Shown: piece after piece, positions 56,685 to 64,000 of the stretch
Layout: the number at the start of each line of letters is the position of its first letter
How positions within the stretch are numbered: position 1 is the first letter of the stretch
NCBI RefSeq assembly: GCF_028683135.1
Contig: NZ_JAJUBB010000007.1
Coordinates: 1 to 64,000 of the forward strand
Direction: 5' to 3'
Length of the DNA stretch: 64,000 bases
DNA from: Enterovibrio qingdaonensis
Lineage (GTDB): Bacteria > Pseudomonadota > Gammaproteobacteria > Enterobacterales > Vibrionaceae
The notes under the pieces: generated by a model
What the model was told of the DNA's origin: nothing
Seen by the model: the letters and a program-made list of their open reading frames with translations, nothing else
Databases searched by the model: none
Position numbers and translations under genes: made by a program

Positions 56685-57067
56685 ACAAAACGCTGTATCG
56701 TGACCCAGTAAACGGGAAGATCGGTGGCGTTTGTGCAGGAGTCGCCGATTACTTAGGTATAGAGATTTGGCTGGTAAGGATATTTACTGTGGCTGCAGCT
56801 CTGGTTGGTTTTTTCCTCTTAGTGGTTGTGATTTATATCGCTGCGATGTTGATCTTGGAAAAAATGCCACCAGAAGAAGCGAAGAGAAACAATCAGTCTC
56901 GTGAACACACAGTGAAACAAAAACCTTGGCAGCAAGGTAGATCAGCCAGCGAATTACTTGCTGGGATCGATCAAGAAATCAAAGAAATGGAAGGTGACGT
57001 CGCTAAAATGGAAGCATATGTTACCTCCAAAGAGTTTGACCTGAACCGTCAGTTCAAGCAGCTTTAA
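56681..57067 (+). CDS. pspC: Phage shock protein C
   Basis: This 128-residue inner-membrane protein has a PspC domain (RDPVNGKIGGVCAGVADYLG) and a helix near residues 37-60, with a C-terminal leucine-zipper-like tail. The ATG at 56681 overlaps the pspB stop as ATGA, so an upstream in-frame start five codons earlier is rejected. It works with PspB in envelope stress. No pspD or pspE follows; ycjX is next. Confidence 0.95.
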   Translation: MNKTLYRDPVNGKIGGVCAGVADYLGIEIWLVRIFTVAAALVGFFLLVVVIYIAAMLILEKMPPEEAKRNNQSREHTVKQKPWQQGRSASELLAGIDQEIKEMEGDVAKMEAYVTSKEFDLNRQFKQL

Positions 57068-57085
57068 TTTTTAGCTTGGTTTTCT

Positions 57086-57115
57086 CCCCCCGTTTTTTGC
57101 GGGGGGTATTTCGTT
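57086..57115 (+). terminator. Weak terminator after pspC
   Basis: A CCCCCCG / CGGGGGG stem with a seven-base loop is followed by TATTTCGTTTT, an interrupted T tract. Read-through into ycjX is likely. Confidence 0.5.
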
Positions 57116-57134
57116 TTGAGGAGTGTTGCTGTTA

Positions 57135-58529
57135 ATGAAGTCCTTAAAAAGTCACATGAATAAATGGGTAAGCCGTGGTTTAGATCGCCACGTTCGTCTC
57201 GCCGTGACGGGTCTTTCACGCGCCGGTAAAACGGCATTTATTACTTCCCTCATCAACCAATTACTCCACAGTGGCACCAATCCGCGCATGCCATTGTTTG
57301 AACCTGTAAGAGAAGGACGTTTGCGTGGCGCAAGACGCGTTCAGCAAAGTCAGCTTCACATTCCAGCATTTGATTACGAGCAGGGAATTCAATCACTGCG
57401 CGCCCAGCCACCACGCTGGCCGTCGCCAACCCGCGATGTGAGCGAAATTCGACTGGCAATTCGCTATCAGCCAGACAGCGGTCCAATGAAGCTACTTCAA
57501 GATACTGCGACACTTTATCTCGATATCGTTGACTATCCGGGCGAGTGGTTGCTGGATTTGCCGTTATTGTCGATGAGCTTCGAAGAGTGGTCACGAAAAC
57601 AAGGTGGCAACTTGGTCGGTCGGCGTAAAGACCTCGCTCAAGCTTGGCTGGCGGCACTGGACAAATTTGACCCTCTTGCTGAAGCAGATGAAAAACAGAT
57701 CGCTGAACTGTCTGAGCTATACACTGACTACCTTCACGCCTGTAAAGACGAAGCGGGTTTGCATTGGGTACAGCCGGGGCGGTTTGTGCTCCCTGGCGAA
57801 TACAGCGGTGCGCCAGTGCTACAATTTTTCCCTCTGGCATCGGAGAAATATGGAGACAGTCAATTAGCTGCTGCACCACCAAACAGCAACTTTGCGATGC
57901 TGAAGCAACGCTATGCGTATTACTGCAATCACATCGTAAAAGGGTTCTATAAAGAGCACTTTTCCAAAGTCGATCGGCAAATTGTGCTGGTGGATACGTT
58001 ACAGCCTTTAAATGCGGGACCAGAGTCGTTTAATGATATGCGTCTGGCGTTAGAGCAACTGATGCAAAGTTTTCGCTATGGAAAGAGCGGTCTGTTGCGT
58101 CGACTCTTCTCTCCACGCATCGACAAAATATTGTTTGCCGCGACCAAGGCTGACCATGTCACCCCTGATCAGCACCCTAATTTGGTGTCACTGCTTCAAC
58201 AGTTGATACATGAAGCGTGGCAAACCGCCGCGTTTGAAGGGATTGATATGGAGTGCATCAGTTTGGCGTCGATCCAAGCGACGGAACCCGGCATGGTCAA
58301 TCATCGTGGCGAGACCGTAGCAGCATTGCGCGGTACCTTAGAATCAGGCGATCCGATTCTCCTGTACCCAGGCGATGTGCCTGCAAGGCTGCCAAACGAT
58401 GAATTTTGGAAAAACAATCAATTTGAATTTCGTCAATTCCGCCCTATGGCCAGTGATGTGGATGAGCCATTGCCGCACATTCGTGTCGACAAATCACTGC
58501 AATACCTGCTGGGCGATAAGCTGAGATAA
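57135..58529 (+). CDS. ycjX: YcjX-family GTPase-like stress protein
   Basis: This 464-residue cytosolic protein has a P-loop GLSRAGKTAF near residue 27 and the DUF463 core (LDIVDYPGEWLLDLPLLSM, VDTLQPLNAGPESFNDMR, FAATKADHVTPDQHPNL) of E. coli YcjX. The latter segment carries a TKAD motif of GTPases. YcjX and YcjF are PspF/sigma-54-linked in E. coli. The ATG at 57135 is chosen over GTG 57123, whose position abuts GAGGAG. ycjF follows ten bases after. Confidence 0.93.
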   Translation: MKSLKSHMNKWVSRGLDRHVRLAVTGLSRAGKTAFITSLINQLLHSGTNPRMPLFEPVREGRLRGARRVQQSQLHIPAFDYEQGIQSLRAQPPRWPSPTRDVSEIRLAIRYQPDSGPMKLLQDTATLYLDIVDYPGEWLLDLPLLSMSFEEWSRKQGGNLVGRRKDLAQAWLAALDKFDPLAEADEKQIAELSELYTDYLHACKDEAGLHWVQPGRFVLPGEYSGAPVLQFFPLASEKYGDSQLAAAPPNSNFAMLKQRYAYYCNHIVKGFYKEHFSKVDRQIVLVDTLQPLNAGPESFNDMRLALEQLMQSFRYGKSGLLRRLFSPRIDKILFAATKADHVTPDQHPNLVSLLQQLIHEAWQTAAFEGIDMECISLASIQATEPGMVNHRGETVAALRGTLESGDPILLYPGDVPARLPNDEFWKNNQFEFRQFRPMASDVDEPLPHIRVDKSLQYLLGDKLR

Positions 58530-58539
58530 GGCGAAAAAG

Positions 58540-59556
58540 ATGAGTGAATATAAAAAATCCATTGTGTTTGAAGACACAGATAAACCCGAGCCTGATGCGC
58601 CTGAATTGACTGCGCAACGACACTTTGATGCCGAGCAAGTGAAGTTTGACCTTGCACCAATCGAAGATGAAACGGAGCAAGAGCAGAGCCTAGAAAGAAC
58701 GCTGGCTCCAAAGAAAGCGCGCTGGGGACTCCGAACGTTGGCATTTTCGGGGTTAGGTCTCGTGGCATGGCAAACCATCGATTCTGTTGTTACTGCGGTA
58801 CAGAGCGGGGATTGGCTATCCGTCGGTTGGAGTGGTTTTGTTGCTGGGCTGGCGGCACTGGGTGTTTCTGCACTTGGCAGAGAGTTCCTCGCATTGAGAA
58901 GACTGAAAGGTCGTCAAGATGACCGCCAGCAGATCCAAGCGATTATTGATGCGGATGGTATTGGTAAAGCAAAAACCTTCTGTGAAAAGCTGTCTAAGCA
59001 AGGGAAGGGTGAACTGACGGCAGGTTATGACAGGTGGCAGTCATCACTTGCGGCGACGCATAACGACAAAGAGGTTTTTGAGCTTTACGACCAAATGGTG
59101 GTGAAAGAGCAAGATGTACTCGCCAGAAAAATGGTGACCAAATATGCATCAGAGGCTGCGGTGATGGTGGCACTTAGCCCGTTAGCAGTAGCCGATATGC
59201 TGTTGGTGGCGTGGCGAAATTTTAGATTGTTAGAGCAGATCTCGACGTTATATGGCGTCAAGCTTGGTTACTGGTCTCGCATCCGTTTATTACGATTGGT
59301 GCTCGCCAACATGGCGTTTGCGGGAGCGAGTGAGGCAATCACGGATATCGGTGCCGATTTGTTATCTGTCGATCTGGCTGGACGGCTTTCGGCACGCGCA
59401 GCACAAGGGCTGGGAATCGGTTTACTGACTGCGCGCTTGGGCTACAAAGCCATGGCTTTAATGCGACCGCTACCCTACGTAGGAACATCTGCACCGAAAT
59501 TGTCAGATATGCGTAAGCAACTACTAGGAAGACTGACGTCAGGCAGTAACAAATAA
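58540..59556 (+). CDS. ycjF: YcjF-family inner-membrane protein
   Basis: This 338-residue protein of the DUF697/TIGR01620 type has an acidic N-terminal tail (about 1-60), two predicted membrane helices (near residues 68-90 and 97-115) and a C-terminal helical domain with QGLGIGLLTARLGYKAMALM and RPLPY. It is co-transcribed with ycjX, ten bases apart. The pair is often next to the psp operon and tyrR, as here. Function is unknown; envelope stress is likely. Confidence 0.9.
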   Translation: MSEYKKSIVFEDTDKPEPDAPELTAQRHFDAEQVKFDLAPIEDETEQEQSLERTLAPKKARWGLRTLAFSGLGLVAWQTIDSVVTAVQSGDWLSVGWSGFVAGLAALGVSALGREFLALRRLKGRQDDRQQIQAIIDADGIGKAKTFCEKLSKQGKGELTAGYDRWQSSLAATHNDKEVFELYDQMVVKEQDVLARKMVTKYASEAAVMVALSPLAVADMLLVAWRNFRLLEQISTLYGVKLGYWSRIRLLRLVLANMAFAGASEAITDIGADLLSVDLAGRLSARAAQGLGIGLLTARLGYKAMALMRPLPYVGTSAPKLSDMRKQLLGRLTSGSNK

Positions 59557-59578
59557 ACCAAGAGAAATGACAAATTTG

Positions 59579-59605
59579 AAAACAGCAGCTTAGGCTGCTG
59601 TTTTT
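59579..59605 (+). terminator. ycjXF terminator
   Basis: An AAAACAGCAGC / GCTGCTGTTTT stem with TTAG loop and T tail. Confidence 0.88.
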
Positions 59606-59822
59606 CTTCATTGCTGCATTCTCACGTTTTACTCGCTAGCACTTGACTACGTTGATGTTCAGGCGCACACTCGGTTTACTGTCAACAATTCCTGACACTT
59701 TTATTGGCTGTTTTTTACGCAATGGAAGGCGGGTGTCAGCTGGATTGAACAACCCTATCTCATCCACCACATCGGATGGCGTTGTACGTAAGCGTTATCC
59801 GTTTTGTTAGCAGGACATCACC

Positions 59823-61361
59823 GTGAGATTACAGGTCTTTTGTGAAGATCGACTTGGACTAACCCGTGAGCTTCTCGATATTCTTGCACGCCGCAACATT
59901 GATTTGCGCGGCATCGAGATTGATCAAGTAGGTATCATTTACCTCAACTGTCCAGAAGTCGAATTTGAAGAATTTCGTCAACTAATGTCAGAGATTCGTC
60001 TAATTAGCGGTGTTACCGACGTTAGAAAAATTCAATTCCTACCCGCAGAGCGCGAGCATCGTGAGCTTCGTGCATTGCTTGAAACCCTCTCTGATCCCGT
60101 ATTATCGGTCAGTCTGAATGGCAAAGTTGATTTGGCAAATAAAGCCGCACTTCGCTTGATTGGCAATGACGAAGAGGGGCTCATCGGGGAATCTACCAAT
60201 GTTATTTTCCCTGAGTTCAACTTCAGTCACTGGTTAGAGCGTGACAACGCAAGTCAGGTTTGCCGCCAAATCGTGATTGCGGGCATCGATTACCTGATGG
60301 AAGTGATGCCTGTGTACATCACTGACAGCGAAAACAAAAATGTATTGGCAAGCGCGGTAATTCAGCTCAAGCAAGTGGCAATGAATCAACTGCCGACCAA
60401 GCTTTATCGTACGCCTGGTGAGCATGGCTTTGACCACTTAGTGGGTCAATCGAGCAAATTCAGATCGCTGGTTAACCAAGCGAAAAAGTTTGCCCTTCTT
60501 GATGCACCATTGCTGATTCAAGGCGAAACAGGTACGGGTAAAGAAATGTTGGCCAAAGCGTGCCATCAACGCTCGCACCGTGCTGAGAAGCCATTCCTTC
60601 TGGTTAACTGCGTCTCCATGCCGGATGATGCAGCGGAAACGGAGCTGTTTGGCTGTGCGCCAACAGAAGGCCGCGAAGGCAAAAAAGGTCAACTAGAGCA
60701 AGCGGATGGCGGTACCGTCTTCTTGTATGAAGTTGGTGAAATGAGTCAGCATCTTCAGATTAAACTGCTTCGATTCATGCGCGACGGGGCTTTCCGCCGT
60801 GTTGGAGAAGAGCACGAAATTAAAGTGGATGTGCGTGTTATTTGTTCAACGCAAAAGAACCTCTCTGAGCGCGTTGCAGCAGGTCAGTTCCGTGAAGATT
60901 TGTACTACCGACTGAATGTATTGTCGCTGACTGTGCCGCCACTTCGTGAGCGTCCGTCAGATGTGCAACCGCTGACAGAATTGTTCTTAAATCAATTCTC
61001 AGCAGAATTGGGCCAAGAAAGGCCGCTGATGCAGCAGGGTGTTTCTGATTTTCTGACGCAATACTCGTGGCCGGGCAATGTGCGCCAGCTACGAAATGTT
61101 CTATTCCGTGCAATGACACAGATAGAAGATGGTTGCCTGACAAAAGAAGACATTCAGTTACCTGAAACAGAGCAAACGGCATTTTTAACCGAAGAGTCAA
61201 TGGACGGTTCGTTGGATGAGATTATGAAGCGTTATGAGTCTGGCATTCTGTCAAACCTTTATCGCAGCTATCCTTCAACACGAAAATTGGCAAAGCGTCT
61301 CGACGTCTCTCATACCGCAATCGCAAACAAATTGCGGGAATATAGCATCGGCAAAAAATAA
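59823..61361 (+). CDS. tyrR: Aromatic amino acid regulator TyrR
   Basis: This 512-residue regulator has an N-terminal ACT domain beginning MRLQVFCEDRLGLTREL, a PAS domain (about 80-190), an AAA+ domain with Walker A GETGTGKE near residue 235, and a C-terminal helix-turn-helix (STRKLAKRLDVSHTAIANKL). As in E. coli TyrR the sigma-54 contact loop GAFTGA is missing, so it acts with sigma-70. The start is GTG with AGGA eight bases upstream. The tyrP-like gene at 18555-19739 has a near-consensus TyrR box. It ends at a shared terminator. Confidence 0.96.
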   Translation: MRLQVFCEDRLGLTRELLDILARRNIDLRGIEIDQVGIIYLNCPEVEFEEFRQLMSEIRLISGVTDVRKIQFLPAEREHRELRALLETLSDPVLSVSLNGKVDLANKAALRLIGNDEEGLIGESTNVIFPEFNFSHWLERDNASQVCRQIVIAGIDYLMEVMPVYITDSENKNVLASAVIQLKQVAMNQLPTKLYRTPGEHGFDHLVGQSSKFRSLVNQAKKFALLDAPLLIQGETGTGKEMLAKACHQRSHRAEKPFLLVNCVSMPDDAAETELFGCAPTEGREGKKGQLEQADGGTVFLYEVGEMSQHLQIKLLRFMRDGAFRRVGEEHEIKVDVRVICSTQKNLSERVAAGQFREDLYYRLNVLSLTVPPLRERPSDVQPLTELFLNQFSAELGQERPLMQQGVSDFLTQYSWPGNVRQLRNVLFRAMTQIEDGCLTKEDIQLPETEQTAFLTEESMDGSLDEIMKRYESGILSNLYRSYPSTRKLAKRLDVSHTAIANKLREYSIGKK

Positions 61362-61393
61362 AAAAATAGCGGCAATTTAGCCGCTATTTTTTT
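61361..61393. terminator. Bidirectional terminator shared by tyrR and ogt
   Basis: A TAGCGGC / GCCGCTA stem with a six-base loop is flanked by A and T runs. The ogt stop codon lies in the loop, so its last codons form one arm. Confidence 0.9.
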
Positions 61394-61847
61394 CAATTTC
61401 GAGTAGCTTCTCTTTGATTGTTAGCCCATAACGGTACCCCGTTAGCTGTCCATCACTTCCAATGACGCGGTGGCAGGGGATAATCAAAGGAATGGGGTTA
61501 ACGTTATTTGCCATGCCCACTGCTCGGCAAGCTTGAGGGTTGCCTATTTCAGCAGCGATATGCGCATAAGTACGCGTTTCACCATAAGGTATTGAACGTA
61601 AAGCATGCCAGACTTGGTGCTGGAACTCAGTGCCTTCAGGGGCAAGCGGGACAGTAAACTCTGTACGCTCGCCGTCAAGGAATTCGAGTAGCTGCTTTTT
61701 GTAAGGGGCGAGTTGTTGTGGGGAGTGTTTCCATTCTCGGCTATGTTCGAAAGGGTGGTGTAGGCATAAAGTGAGATGCCTGAGCCCTACTTCATCGGAC
61801 AGTAAATGGATTTTCCCCAGCGGTGATTCAAAGCTATCGTAGTACAT
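61377..61847 (-). CDS. ogt: Methylated-DNA--protein-cysteine methyltransferase
   Basis: This 156-residue DNA repair protein removes alkyl groups from O6-alkylguanine by transfer to its own cysteine. The acceptor is Cys125 in IPCHRVIG, with the preceding ACRAVGMANNVNP helix and helix-turn-helix. Like Ogt it lacks the Ada N-terminal domain. It is convergent with tyrR. The start is ATG, with a weak upstream Shine-Dalgarno. Confidence 0.94.
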   Translation of the reverse strand: MYYDSFESPLGKIHLLSDEVGLRHLTLCLHHPFEHSREWKHSPQQLAPYKKQLLEFLDGERTEFTVPLAPEGTEFQHQVWHALRSIPYGETRTYAHIAAEIGNPQACRAVGMANNVNPIPLIIPCHRVIGSDGQLTGYRYGLTIKEKLLEIEKNSG

Positions 61848-61880
61848 AGTGATGACACTTATTGATAGACAGGAGGCAAG

Positions 61881-62468
61881 TTGTCAGTCGAAATTATAAA
61901 CCCTTTCCCGAGTTTGAGTGTTGATAATCTTGTAATTAGAGCGATTCAAAAAGGAGACGTTGCGAAGGTTGTGCACTATTTCCAATCCAATCGCTCGTAT
62001 CTCACCCCTTGGGAACCATTAAGACCTGAAGGTTTTTTTACCTTTGAAGGATGGGAGAGAAGGGTTATCCAGCTGACAGAATTGCAACGTCATGGGTTGT
62101 CCTACTACTTCTTGATTTTCGAGTCAGGCAGTGAAGAGGTTCAAGGGGTAATCACTTACAGCAATGTTATGCAGTATCCTTTCCATGCTTGCACTGTTGG
62201 CTACTCACTCGATAAAAATGCGCAGAGTAAAGGCATCATGCGTCGTGCGCTCAAAATGACCAACCAGTGGTTGTTTGATAATTTGAATATGCACCGTATC
62301 GTCGCGTCTTATATGCCTCGAAACAAGCGCAGTGAGGCCGTTCTCCAATCTGTGGGGTTCTTGAAAGAGGGCGAAGCAAAAGACTACTTACTGATCAATG
62401 GTAAGTGGGAAGACCACATTCTAACCTCGTTGATCAATAAAAACTGGGTAGCATCTATCAATGAATAA
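61881..62468 (+). CDS. GNAT-family acetyltransferase, RimJ/RimL type
   Basis: This 195-residue cytosolic enzyme belongs to the GNAT fold used by RimJ and RimL to acetylate the N terminus of ribosomal proteins. It opens LSVDNLVIRAIQKGD and shows the acetyl-CoA loop region GYSLDKNAQSKGIMRRALK near residue 115 and a late VLQSVGFLKEGEAKDY. The start is TTG with a perfect AGGAGG five bases upstream. It overlaps the HD-domain gene by eight bases, so the two are coupled. Exact substrate is not readable. Confidence 0.85.
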   Translation: MSVEIINPFPSLSVDNLVIRAIQKGDVAKVVHYFQSNRSYLTPWEPLRPEGFFTFEGWERRVIQLTELQRHGLSYYFLIFESGSEEVQGVITYSNVMQYPFHACTVGYSLDKNAQSKGIMRRALKMTNQWLFDNLNMHRIVASYMPRNKRSEAVLQSVGFLKEGEAKDYLLINGKWEDHILTSLINKNWVASINE

Positions 62469-63063
62469 CCTCGATCCGTCACGTCTTGAAAAACAATTGG
62501 CTTTGCTGGTGGAAGTCGACAAATTAAAAGCCGTCTTACGACGAACTCGTGTGAAAAGTGCTGATGCAAGGCGGGAGAACTCGGCGGAGCACAGTTGGCA
62601 GGTTGCGTTGATGGCATTGTTGCTGGAAGAGTACGCCAATGAGCCAGTCGATGTAGCGAAGGTGGTAAAAATGCTGCTACTGCACGATGTGGTAGAAATC
62701 GATGCGGGTGATACGTTCGTTTACGACCTTGAAGCGGCAAAGTTGCAAGAAGAGAAAGAACTAAAAGCGGCGAAGCGCATATTTGGCATGCTCCCGAGTG
62801 ACCAAGGAGACGCGTTGCTTGCCTTGTGGCTGGAGTTTGAAGCCGGCGAGTCGCCAGAAGCGCGATTTGGTAAAGCGTTAGACCGAATGCTCCCCATGCT
62901 ACTGAACTACCATAGTGACGGCCAAAGTTGGAAAGAACATGGAGTGAGCCTTGATCAAGCTTTAACGGTTAACCGAAAAATAGAAAAGGGTTCAACGATC
63001 CTTTGGGACAAAGTGACAGATATGCTGGCGGAAGCCGCGGAGAAAGGCTGGCTTAAATCCTAA
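62461..63063 (+). CDS. HD-domain hydrolase (YfbR/HD_3-like)
   Basis: This 200-residue HD-superfamily protein has the metal-binding set ENSAEHSWQ near residue 40, HD in LLLHDVVEIDAGD near 79 and a later DRMLPM near 140. Such proteins include 5'-deoxynucleotidases (YfbR) and other phosphohydrolases, but the sequence is not close to YfbR. The ATG lies inside the last codons of the acetyltransferase gene. A strong terminator follows. Confidence 0.85.
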   Translation: MNNLDPSRLEKQLALLVEVDKLKAVLRRTRVKSADARRENSAEHSWQVALMALLLEEYANEPVDVAKVVKMLLLHDVVEIDAGDTFVYDLEAAKLQEEKELKAAKRIFGMLPSDQGDALLALWLEFEAGESPEARFGKALDRMLPMLLNYHSDGQSWKEHGVSLDQALTVNRKIEKGSTILWDKVTDMLAEAAEKGWLKS

Positions 63064-63095
63064 ACGGCAAGTTTAGCTAACTGTTATTCAGACAT

Positions 63096-63124
63096 AAAAA
63101 TGCCCCGCGTTGCGGGGCATTTTT
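63096..63124. terminator. Bidirectional terminator between HD-domain gene and pykA
   Basis: A 13-bp AAAAATGCCCCGC / GCGGGGCATTTTT stem with a three-base loop lies between convergent genes. Confidence 0.92.
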
Positions 63125-63140
63125 CATGAGATCTCGGTGA

Positions 63141-64000
63141 TTAGGTCACGGTGATCATGCGCATGGTATTGGTTGTGCCCACATAGCCTGACACATCACC
63201 TTGGGTAAAGATAACCACATCCCAAGGTTGCAACAGGCCCATCTCTTTAAGCAGTGCAATGGCTTTGTGTGCCACTTCGGGGCCCGCGCCTGTGTCGCTT
63301 TCAAAGAATACAGGCGTAACACCACGATATAACGCTGCCCGCGACAAGGTGGTTTCATGACGGGACATGGCGAAAATCGGTTTTCCCGAACTGATACGTG
63401 ACATCATCAGTGCCGTTTTACCCGACTCAGTCAATGACACCATGGCTTTGACTTTTGACATATGGTTTGCGGCATACATGGTTGCCATCGCGACGGTTTC
63501 TTCGATCAGGTCGAATTCTTTATTCAGGCGATGGTTAGAAACATTAATCGACGGCATTTTTTCCGCACCGATACACACTTCGGCCATTGCTCTTACCGTT
63601 TCAAGTGGGTAGGCACCTGCTGCTGTTTCTGCTGAAAGCATGACGGCATCTGTGCCATCAAGGACGGCGTTTGCGACATCCATGACTTCTGCGCGTGTTG
63701 GCATCGGTGCTTGAATCATGGACTCCATCATTTGGGTTGCGGTAATCACGCAACGATTGAGCGAGCGAGCTCGGCGAATCAATTTTTTCTGAACCCCAAC
63801 AAGCTCAGGATCACCAATCTCAACCCCTAAATCGCCGCGAGCAACCATGACACCGTCAGAGGCTTCAATGATGTCATCAATGCTTTCATCCGTAGCGACA
63901 GTCTCGGCACGTTCCACTTTTGCAATCATGCGGGTATCAAGTCCTGCATCTTTTGCCAAGGAGCGCGCATAACGCATGTCATCGCCATTGCGTGGGAAAG
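63141..64000 (-). CDS. pykA: Pyruvate kinase, PykA type (partial, 5' end beyond the window)
   Basis: Only the C-terminal part of this glycolytic enzyme is in the window; the frame stays open to position 64000 and encodes FPRNGDD before the visible [12 protein letters not shown]. The catalytic barrel part shows [19 protein letters not shown] and [13 protein letters not shown], and the C-terminal regulatory domain ends [10 protein letters not shown]. By recall it resembles E. coli PykA (AMP-activated pyruvate kinase II) more than PykF. It makes ATP and pyruvate from phosphoenolpyruvate and ADP. Roughly 190 N-terminal residues are missing. Confidence 0.94.
   Translation of the reverse strand, partial: FPRNGDDMRYARSLAKDAGLDTRMIAKVERAETVATDESIDDIIEASDGVMVARGDLGVEIGDPELVGVQKKLIRRARSLNRCVITATQMMESMIQAPMPTRAEVMDVANAVLDGTDAVMLSAETAAGAYPLETVRAMAEVCIGAEKMPSINVSNHRLNKEFDLIEETVAMATMYAANHMSKVKAMVSLTESGKTALMMSRISSGKPIFAMSRHETTLSRAALYRGVTPVFFESDTGAGPEVAHKAIALLKEMGLLQPWDVVIFTQGDVSGYVGTTNTMRMITVT

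Noticed and set aside
59702-59719. TyrR box upstream of tyrR (right half TTTACG)
   Set aside because: The invariant G fifteen bases upstream of the C is absent, so autoregulation by this site is not supported.

Overview
The window is ordinary gamma-proteobacterial chromosome of a Vibrionaceae type. Protein sequences resemble Escherichia coli and Vibrio orthologues throughout (CysB, NrdAB-YfaE, UbiG, GyrA, SerC, AroA, Cmk, RpsA, IhfB, LapAB, PyrF, SapABCDF, PspFABC, YcjXF, TyrR, PykA). Gene order, mid-range base composition and the accessory set suggest the Grimontia/Enterovibrio/Photobacterium side of the family. That genus-level guess is inference only. There is no phage, IS element, CRISPR array, tRNA or rRNA that I could recognise.

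Layout. Positions 1-25 kb form an accessory-leaning half rich in acid-stress and amino acid transport genes. In order it holds btuR, a low-molecular-weight tyrosine phosphatase, a CysB paralogue with an altered effector pocket, an arginine-decarboxylase locus (adiA divergent from a PotE-like antiporter that is followed by a small histidine-rich secreted protein), an M20 amidohydrolase operon with two uncharacterised membrane proteins, a chemoreceptor plus periplasmic binding protein operon behind a sigma-28-like promoter, true cysB, a methyltransferase-TauE pair, a DUF3943-like outer-membrane-type protein, a TyrP-like permease behind TyrR boxes, a CinA-like protein, and a glutamate-dependent acid-resistance operon (gadB-gadC-glsA).

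Positions 25-49 kb are core genome: yfaE-nrdB-nrdA with NrdR and DnaA boxes, a HAD phosphatase, ubiG, gyrA, serC, an MBL-fold hydrolase, xanP behind PurR-like boxes, a zinc-knuckle/pentapeptide/K+ channel fusion, aroA, cmk, rpsA with an S1-type autoregulatory leader, ihfB, lapAB, pyrF and an M16 lipoprotein protease. A 33-residue membrane peptide lies upstream of gyrA.

Positions 49-64 kb carry the envelope-stress block: sapFDCBA, pspF, pspABC, ycjXF and tyrR, then ogt, a RimJ-type acetyltransferase, an HD-domain hydrolase and the 3' part of pykA at the right edge.

Themes. Two proton-consuming decarboxylase/antiporter systems (arginine and glutamate plus glutaminase) lie within 24 kb, and CysB, a known requirement for adi induction in E. 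coli, has a paralogue next to the arginine system. TyrR is encoded at 59.8 kb and appears to control the tyrP-like gene at 19.7 kb. Many starts were moved downstream of the longest open frame on Shine-Dalgarno and homology grounds. Family comparisons are from memory; no searches were run.
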